Below are positions 57,686-64,000 of a stretch of DNA of 64,000 nucleotides, piece after piece. The notes under the pieces are model-generated. The model did no database searches. It was not told the origin of the DNA and saw only the letters and a program-made list of their open reading frames with translations. The DNA lies in assembly GCA_022661535.1 (NCBI GenBank), contig JAKULF010000011.1, positions 2,790,001 to 2,854,000 on the forward strand, written 5' to 3'. The position numbers and the translations under genes are program-made. The first letter of the stretch is position 1; the number at the start of each line of letters is the position of its first letter. Source of the DNA: Eutypa lata. Its lineage: Eukaryota; Ascomycota; Sordariomycetes; Xylariales; Diatrypaceae.

Positions 57686-60260
57686 TTATGATGTAAAGAG
57701 CAGTATTCTTTGTTTTCCCTCAGCCTTGTTCCAGTCCCCTCTATTCTGAACCTTGACGCCTTGTACCTATGCTTCCACCAAGACTTTAGTGCCCCATCCA
57801 TCAGGTAACCCTCCATTCTCATAAAGCGATAACTTCTCAGCAGTAATTGTGGCCTCCCTTGTATCCAATACAGATCCAGGTAACGCGTCAAAAGATTAGA
57901 TCTTGTGATAGATTTGGGTTTTCTAGCCAGATGACGTTGGTCCCTCCCTTGACGTTGCTGGCGATCTGGATGTCGTACTTTGGCGATGAAGCCCCGTCGC
58001 CGTCACCCTTGAGTGCTGGCTCTGAAACTTCTGGGCCTGAGATGGAGCTTAGTGATGACCCACTGGTAACGGCACAGATGTGTGGTGCGAGGTGTACCGA
58101 GGTGAATGATTGGCTTGCGACGTAGTTCTCATGACGCTCAAATTTCCACTCGGAAGCGTCGTCTACATCATCTTTGGGGAGAGGAAGAGGGCCGGCTCCT
58201 CGTTGTCATCGTGACATTCGTTGTCGATATTCTTAGGCTTATTACCACGTACTGGAACAAGCTGTTTCAGTGTCCTTATGCTGTCAGAGCTTTCTGGTCT
58301 CGCCCCTGAAGAGAGCATTGCTGTTGCTCCTGTCCCTTTCAGATCAATCGTCAAGTTGTAAATAGGATCATTCAACTGCATAGCCAACAACGCGGATGTT
58401 GCTGTATTGTCGTCAAAGTATAGCTTCTCCAAGTCTACATCTTTATATGTAGGCATCAGCTCCTGAAGTGTATCGAGCTGCAACTGGGCAAGGCGCGGCA
58501 GGCGCAAGATGAGTAGGTCGTTAAGGCCAGAACCTGGCTCGGAGTCCCAGATAAAGATATTGTCTGCAGACTGATCCCCTGTAGGTTTGTAGATGTACTC
58601 TTTGAGCGCATCCCATCGATTTGCGTCTGTTTCGCGGATCGTCTCATCCACAGTGTACTGTCGCCGGATGTTGACTTTCACCATCGTCGTGTCAAGCTCT
58701 CTGGCGACAGCAAAGCGCTGTTGATGTGGCGGCTGTGTGAAAAGCCTACCGAAGTCTGAGGACCCTGGAACCCTACCCACGAGCCCCATCATGACGCCAT
58801 CTGTGATTATCTCGTGGCGAAGTAGCGGTGCGCCCGAAGGTGGACTCCCAGTAGTGGCGGGACTGTCTTGCTCCGACAAAACTTCGACACGGAGGTCCGG
58901 AAACATCGTTACGAGGTCAGAACGAAGGTAGAAGCCGTTAGTGGGAATTTGCGTCTTATGACCCGTCTTCGTATTCACGTTCTCGATGTAATCATTGAGA
59001 TTCTTCTTAATGGCTACACTATCCATGTCCGTTCCCATGTGGTTGCCAAGACTCGAGGCACCATCGATGAGAGCATCTACCCAGTTGGGATCTATGCGGA
59101 AGAATCGCAGACTTTCATGATCTAGATGACTCGGGTCGGTGATGAGGTAATGGGCTGGAACTCCAGCTAGAAACATGCGGTCGATCAACCACGACATTAC
59201 GGTCATCCAGTCAGTTGACAGCGGATCATTAGTTTCATCGTAGATGCCGCCATCACTGCTCTTAGCGAGGGTGCGAGCTGCAGCTAGCGCCACTTCGAGG
59301 TACTTCTCCTCGATTGAGGGCGCTGTCAAGGACAGGTTGGGTATCTCCGTCCTGGTCAGTTTATGACGATGCCAGCGCTTCTTTGGGCTCCCTGGTTCAT
59401 ATAATGGAGGTTCCGGGTGCGACACGCTTGTCACGCTTGCCACACTTGCCGCACTTGGGGTATGACTCGACAATGTTTGGGTCGGCTGTTGGGTCAGCGG
59501 TCGACCGCTCCCAATATGAATGGAAGCAAGACTCCCCACAACATCTGAGAGATCTGCAAGAACCTCCTTGCGAGTACGGATACTCGTGTGATCTACTTCC
59601 TTGATCGTCCGCAGCTTAGCAGCCTTGATATTCTCAAGGCTGATGGCGGTACGGAGACGGCCAAGTGCAGCCGTGAATGACTGGTCACCGAGGGCCATTC
59701 TGCGACCGACCTGCCAATCGACTGAATAGGTGATATCTATAATACCAGTCTCTTTGTCGAGGATCTGTAGGGCGACTCCTGAGTTGGAACGAACACTTGT
59801 TCAGATTGTCGAGAGAATAAACAAAGGTGAGCGTGAGGGGACCCCGGAATAGCTCCATAGTCGATTCACCCGACTGTGTTCGGTGTCTGACTAAGGTGTA
59901 CCCGCCATCAAGACGGCTAGCAACACGAGTGCTGACTTTGTCGGAGGACTCCCTGAGGGGTTGAATGACCGTTTCAGGTGCTCGGAGCTAGCCCAGCGTG
60001 CTGCCAAGGTGCTCGAAGGTGTCGGGCCCGTTCAGAGTGTTTGACGGCATGGCGGTATAGTTCCAGCTATACAGCGAACACAATGCTACATATCTGGACT
60101 GAATAGGAAAGGTCATTGCTTCGACGCCCTCGATGGAGACGAGGTAGGCGGTAATGGTAGTAGGCGTAACATTATCCAGCTGGCCGGACCTGTTCCCCAC
60201 GACGATAGAAAAGACTGCCGTGTCCTCAACTCTAGCCAAAGCCATCCCAGAACCATTCAT
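57686..60260 (-). pseudogene. Broken gene of a large uncharacterised family shared with bacteria
   Basis: The function is unknown. From ATG 60260 the frame gives TTITAYLVSIEGVEAM and ALCSLYSWNYTAMPSNTLNG, then TAG at 59990..59988, then the same frame goes on with LRAPETVIQPLRES, GGYTLVRHRTQSGES and ELFRGPLT. Near 59800-59806 the frame shifts (no usable intron) to SNSGVALQILDKETGIIDIT and the 512-codon core ending near 58246: LIDRMFLAGVPAHYLITDPS, FFRIDPNWVDALIDGASSLG, NGFYLRSDLVTMFPDLRVEV. A possible 74-nt intron (58245..58172) leads to DASEWKFERHENYVASQSF. One extra T in the run at 57893-57890 then shifts the frame to TREATITAEKLSLYENGGLP, with further stops at 57769..57767 and 57688..57686. 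From memory the FAGVPAHYL, FYLRS and 'GY..L.HRTR.GE....RGPLTP' blocks recur in large uncharacterised bacterial proteins. Confidence 0.7.
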
Positions 60261-60539
60261 CTTCCGAACATGGGAAAGATATTAATACGGCAATGTGTCG
60301 GGATTCGCTGGTATCTGTCTATTGCCCTTTTTATCGAATGACGAGAACAGACTAGCGTATTGTGGTATGATTAGGATTTATGTTTACATTATAAATGGTT
60401 GGAGTCGGAGGAGGTGTCAATGTCGAGGTCTCGCCCGTCTTCCTTGTCCACAGTTTCAGAATCAGTGAAACCCAGGAAATCTTATTTTATACTATTTCTA
60501 TCACCTCCTACCTATATTCACCATCGCCTAACGTAGGCA
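60261..60539. promoter_or_regulatory. Divergent promoter of the bacterial-like gene pair
   Basis: These 279 bp separate the start of the broken large gene from the start of its right-hand neighbour on the other strand. Such spacing suggests that the two were expressed together. No other feature is seen. Confidence 0.4.
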
Positions 60540-61187
60540 ATGACCTCGACGCTGACCATTCAGGCAACTCAGATAGTGGAAAGGGTCACGAAGACAGACG
60601 TGGGCTGGCAGTTTGATAAGCAAATGCAGTCTGTACCCCGGGGACTATGGGTCAAGTGTGAGTTCTTTTTTAAACCCCTCTTGGCAATCATATCTCCCCC
60701 CCCCTGCACATACCTTTACCATACTATGTTTTATAGCTAATCCAACGCTCTTCTCTCACACGTATATAATCGCAACGACGACCCAGCCTCCAGCGGCAGC
60801 AACGTCGCAGACCTCCTCAAGAGCAACGATGATTCCATGTCCCCAATGATGGGCGTAGAAGTCCGAGCGCCCAAGGCGATAATGTCGCCCGACCCGTTCC
60901 CGGCTTTCAACGTCGCCGGTGCCGAGCTACAAAGGCTCTGGGCCAAGCCTCCCTTCCCCTCGCGGGACAATTCCAACGTGGCCTGGGAGCCCGAACCTTC
61001 GTTTGAGGAGGGCGAGATTGAGAAGCAATACAATGCTGTGCACGATGTCTGGGTTAACCCTACCTGGGGCACCGGTGTTGATGGTCAGAAAGGGGTCGTC
61101 AGCACCTGGGCAACTGCCCTAGGGTGGGATGCTCCGGCTCTATCGTCAATTGCATCTATTCCTGAGAGGCTCAAAGAGGGTTCATGA
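60540..61187 (+). CDS. Hypothetical protein, divergent partner of the bacterial-like gene
   Basis: I do not recognise a domain. Exon 1 (60540..60657) encodes TIQATQIVERVTKTDVGWQF and ends WVK in phase 1. One model uses the acceptor ACCCAG and exon 2 60787..61187, giving 172 residues with VEVRAPKAIMSPDPFPAFNV, LQRLWAKPPFPSRDNS, YNAVHDVWVNPTWGTGVDG and VVSTWATALGWDAP. Another natural acceptor, TTATAG at 60736, is closer and gives WVKSNPTLFSHTY, but then runs out of frame at TATATA (60764-60769); removal of two bases there would bring it back. So either the intron is 129 nt or the gene carries a 2-nt insertion in a TA repeat. No signal peptide. Its place, head-to-head with the broken gene, suggests a two-gene unit. 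Confidence 0.55.
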
Positions 61188-61846
61188 ATCTTTATGTAGC
61201 CCCTCCTTTGTTGACTAAGTGAAATGTGATCCCGGAGTTTCGAGTTGAAAGGGACTGCGCAGAATAAGGTAGTTATTGGGTGCCTCATGGGAGATTGCGC
61301 TAGATTACGAAGTAAACGAATTTACGAATGATTGTTACAATGAGATCGATAGTTGATTGAGTTTCTGCGTATATAACAAACTGGCAAGGATGTGGTTCTA
61401 GTGATTACCATTGACTTCTCTCTGAGTCTCCGTTCCTTACATGCTGAACAGACAATCAGGAGGTGACAGATTACTTATAAGGGCTCTTTGAGGGCGAAGA
61501 CACCGTTAATGCCCGACTCCTCGGATAAAATAATGGTGATATTAGAGACCTGTGCCCTTCCGTTAGACAGACAGCATATTATACTTAAAACGTGGTCCTT
61601 TCTCCAACTAAGCCACTCGGTTCCGAACAGGAGCATAACTTCAAAATAATGAGATTTGAACTGAAACGGATGTATATAGCAAACTATTGGGTTAGCTCTT
61701 CTGCTGCGATGATACACTATAGGTATTGAGTAATTCCAATGGATTTATTAAGAATGGCTACCTAAGGATGTATCTAAAACGCCTTATATATCTATTGTCT
61801 ACGGATAAACATACCGTATTAATCTGTGTATTCTCTTCAATGTAAC
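61188..61846. other. Intergenic region, convergent
   Basis: No supportable gene; the longest frame (80 codons, 61475-61717 minus) shows no domain or codon bias. It holds the 3' flanks of two convergent genes. Confidence 0.4.
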
Positions 61847-62371
61847 CTACTGCTCTGAAGCGAATCCAGAAAGATACTTACGGATCTCACCATCATCATC
61901 GAGATAGCTGCGCCAACGATCAGGGTCCTCGCCAAGGGCCTGACGAACAGCAGGAAGCCCCGTGATAAGGACACGGAGACATCGATAGCTCTTATAATAA
62001 AAGCACAACGTCAGCATATAGTCGACGAGATCATCCACGACGCCCCATGTCCCGACGCCCCATGTCCCGACCCCCTCCTGTTGAGATACCAGTTCCGCTT
62101 GGGCCTGTAGCTTACTGCCGTCTTCGAAGTCCACAGACTCTAGAATGCGCTCCATGAGCTGCGGGTCGTCTTTCTGTAGAGAGTAGAGTACTGTAGAGGG
62201 CTGGATCGAAGGGTCTTTCCAGAGGAATATCTCTACGTTGTCCTTGATGAGCGTAGGCCCTACCGTTTGCCATAGCTTCTTGGTTGTTAGCGCGAGATTC
62301 AGACGCTGGTTATCTGGGGGGAGATACTTAGCAACCAGCAGTAGTGCGTCGTGCTTCTGTTCTGGAGTCAT
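61847..62371 (-). CDS. Small F-box-like hypothetical protein with a 15-bp tandem repeat
   Basis: Single exon, 174 residues, with ATG at 62371. The N-terminus (ALLLVAKYLPPDNQRLNLAL...KKLWQTVGPTLI) resembles the F-box-like start of many short fungal F-box/ankyrin proteins, but the match is loose. The middle has QLMERILESVDFEDG and a perfect repeat that gives GVGTWGVGTWGV; at DNA level GACGCCCCATGTCCC occurs twice in tandem near 62039-62068. The C-terminal part is helical (CLRVLITGLPAVRQALG). No catalytic motif is seen. The gene may be a shortened member of its family, since ankyrin repeats that usually follow such an N-terminus are missing. Confidence 0.55.
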   Translation of the reverse strand: MTPEQKHDALLLVAKYLPPDNQRLNLALTTKKLWQTVGPTLIKDNVEIFLWKDPSIQPSTVLYSLQKDDPQLMERILESVDFEDGSKLQAQAELVSQQEGVGTWGVGTWGVVDDLVDYMLTLCFYYKSYRCLRVLITGLPAVRQALGEDPDRWRSYLDDDGEIRKYLSGFASEQ

Positions 62372-63262
62372 TTTGATTGTAACCTTAGGGAAATAAGCAA
62401 GTGGAAGTCCAATCCCGTAAGTGTTTCGTTGATATCCTCGGTGTTATGTTGCCAGTAGTTCTATGACCATCCAGGTACCTTTATACTATGTAGGTTAATG
62501 ACCACTTTGAAACATGCACTTGAAACATCAACTCAAGTTCAAATACTTATGCTGAGAGAAATCTTAGATCTGTTGTTATTTATATCAAAGCTAGTACTAA
62601 GATGTTTGCCGGACATTGCTAATTCTAGGCTCAACAATGGCTTTATTTCATATGAACTAGACTAGAGGTTGAAAGAGCTTGTTTGTTCTAGTACATTCCG
62701 TTTTACAATGAGACTGAGTCTCCTTGTCTTATACACCTGTGGCTGGGAGGGTGGTTGAGGTTTCGAGTTAGCACATTGTTGACTTGCAGTAGCTCATTTG
62801 GTTCTTACTCTATAGGAGATTTTATCACTTTCAGGGGTATTCGTGATCAATGGGCTTTGTCCAGGAATTATTTAGGACCTACCACAAAGAGCCCTTGAAG
62901 CGAGCTCCCTTTGGATGGCATCATAGTTAGGTATTGAACACTCATGTATACTACCCCGGGATGTTTCAGTAACCCTGTGATAATTTATACCTTAGAATGT
63001 TGATGGTTTGAGTATTATCTGGACATGCCGTTTAAATGGGAGGGCCTTGTCCGCATCCTCCAGACCCAGACGCAGCGTCTGCACGCTCTGGTCATCTGGC
63101 GACGAAGAATTCAGCATCGGGTGGGCGGGAATAGGCTGCAGTGTCGACCTCGGCTGTATTCAGGCAGCATACTTGGCAACCACCGTGTTGGTATTAGACG
63201 GGGAGAGGAACGAGATCGTCGATGATGACGATGCACCGTAAGTAGTGTTAGTATATCTCCGC
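62372..63262. other. Region without a clear gene
   Basis: No convincing gene. Around 63025-63240 several overlapping frames on both strands are open because the DNA is locally GC-rich. One minus-strand frame reads SSPDDQSVQTLRLGLEDADK and could be part of an exon, but I could not join it to anything with proper splice sites. Confidence 0.35.
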
Positions 63263-63628
63263 CTACAGCTGATACTCCACGTAGATGTAGTTGCGCGACA
63301 CCCAGCGTACAAACTCGTAGGTGTGGTAGAAGAGAGTTGGCGAGGTATCTGGCGATGCTGCACCATCGTCCCGGCTATCGCCATCTAAGAATTGTGAAAC
63401 GACGACTTCGAAGGGCCAAGCATCGACCCCATGCGCCACTCGACCACTATATACTCTCTGTGCGACCTCGACGACCATCCTCTCTACGGAATGCGAGCTA
63501 CTGTTGTTAGACTTCTTCATATCCTTCATCTCGACGTAGACGGCAAGCCTGAGAACCACCGTTACGTGCTGCTTCATCAGTATTTCACCATCGTTATTAC
63601 CGTCGACGTGGTAATTGATCCGGACTTT
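63263..63628 (-). CDS. C-terminal exon of a hypothetical protein, 5' part unresolved
   Basis: The minus-strand frame ending at 63263 reads as real coding DNA: VKKVRINYHVDGNNDGEIL, TVVLRLAVYVEMKDMKKS, GVDAWPFEVVVSQFLDGDSR and YEFVRWVSRNYIYVEYQL at the end. CATCAG just before GGCCTAGTC (63628) is a likely intron acceptor. A strong donor GTAAGTG lies at 63776 on the same strand after GAACTGCTGGC, but I could not build one consistent frame between them. I do not recognise the family; the WPFEV...S and 'YEFVRwVSR.YiYVe' blocks feel typical of fungal proteins of variable regions. The gene may be intact with an unresolved upstream exon, or broken. Confidence 0.5.
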   Translation of the reverse strand, partial: KVRINYHVDGNNDGEILMKQHVTVVLRLAVYVEMKDMKKSNNSSSHSVERMVVEVAQRVYSGRVAHGVDAWPFEVVVSQFLDGDSRDDGAASPDTSPTLFYHTYEFVRWVSRNYIYVEYQL

Positions 63629-64000
63629 CTTGACTAGGCCCTGATGACATCGCCGGGTGCGCAGGCATGCTGCGATATGAGTTCGTCATTTCGATGCTGC
63701 TGGTGTCAATCAATTCGGTTGAGTCAGTTTCGCGGCCGTATTAGATAGGACTTGAGTCTTTCAGTCAGACACTTACGCCAGCAGTTCGATTTGGCCCTTA
63801 AATCTCGCCTCTTTCTATCGCAAGACAAGCCGGGACTATGCTCCCCGAATGATTGAGGTTTGTTTGTGTTACTCAACCTTCACTAAATCCCCACTACTAC
63901 ACCTGCCACTCAATTGCATGTCATCACCATGTAATCATGAAGCAACATGCTAGACAAAGAACCGTCAATGGACCCGCGCGAAATTTGTGACAACACGTAA
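63629..64000. other. Right edge, unresolved upstream part of the last gene
   Basis: It may hold 5' exons of the minus-strand gene at 63263-63628; a good donor (GTAAGTG, minus strand, at 63776) is the only clear signal. Nothing else can be supported. Confidence 0.3.

Noticed and set aside
57595..57891. 98-codon minus frame beginning RYLDLYWIQG as a small gene
   Set aside because: A different frame over the same bases gives TREATITAEKLSLYENGGLP, a better continuation of the broken large gene.
58163..59698. The 511-codon frame taken alone as an intact gene starting at MALGDQ
   Set aside because: Family-like coding sequence continues upstream of that Met (LQILDKETGIIDIT) and downstream past its stop in another frame, so it is the central part of a broken larger gene.
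1..64000. CRISPR arrays, secondary-metabolite core genes (PKS, NRPS, terpene synthase), rRNA genes
   Set aside because: No regularly spaced direct repeats and none of the core motifs of those enzymes or RNAs were seen on either strand.

Overview
The window is nuclear DNA of a filamentous ascomycete (Pezizomycotina, most likely a Sordariomycete). The reasons are short 50-200 nt introns with GT...AG ends and CTRAY-like branch points, gene families typical of these fungi (Zn2Cys6 regulator, Cdc25-type Ras exchange factor, secreted PL1 pectate lyase, purple acid phosphatase, GH63 glucosidase I, ankyrin-subtilisin and CorA-like proteins), and an AT-rich transposon carcass with the signature of repeat-induced point mutation (RIP). 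No rRNA, convincing tRNA, CRISPR array or bacterial operon structure was seen. All gene models below were built by eye from reading frames and splice phases; names rest on recognised motifs, not on database searches.

Layout. 1-722: the 5' part of a broken amidase gene (minus strand) running off the left edge. 1147-3197: FBXO21-like F-box protein (minus). 3711-5528: divergent kinesin with a long, low-complexity-rich motor. 5529-22311: a 16.8-kb stretch with no supportable gene. 22312-26070: Cdc25/Ste6-type RasGEF with an SH3 domain. 28882-30883: three-exon Zn2Cys6 transcription factor (minus). 32115-33552: four-exon zinc alcohol dehydrogenase. 33921-34787: a protein with an HxD-type motif whose conserved frame is cut by TAA. 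35243-37075: an 1833-bp element with 108-bp terminal inverted repeats and TA target duplication, fully degraded by RIP. 37572-40398: glucosidase I. 41349-43093: purple acid phosphatase. 43773-45010: pectate lyase.

From about 45.4 kb to the right edge the window changes character. After an AT-rich stretch come genes typical of variable, lineage-specific fungal regions: a giant CorA-like membrane protein interrupted by one TAG, a 308-residue beta-rich orphan, a seven-exon ankyrin/subtilisin-like protease of 1008 residues, a GNAT acetyltransferase, a heavily broken gene of a large family that I recall also from bacteria, its divergent partner, an F-box-like orphan and a fragment at the right edge. 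None of these has an obvious metabolic role. Subtilisin-like domains attached to repeats are known among fungal recognition/NLR-type proteins, so a surveillance or allorecognition role is a reasonable but unproven reading.

A recurring theme is decay. At least four accessory loci (amidase, HxD protein, CorA-like gene, bacterial-like gene) carry in-frame stops or 1-nt shifts inside otherwise good coding frames, while the housekeeping genes between them are intact. Every nonsense codon can be explained by one C-to-T change at CpA on one strand, the RIP preference also seen in extreme form in the transposon. This pattern is an observation; that RIP caused it is inference.
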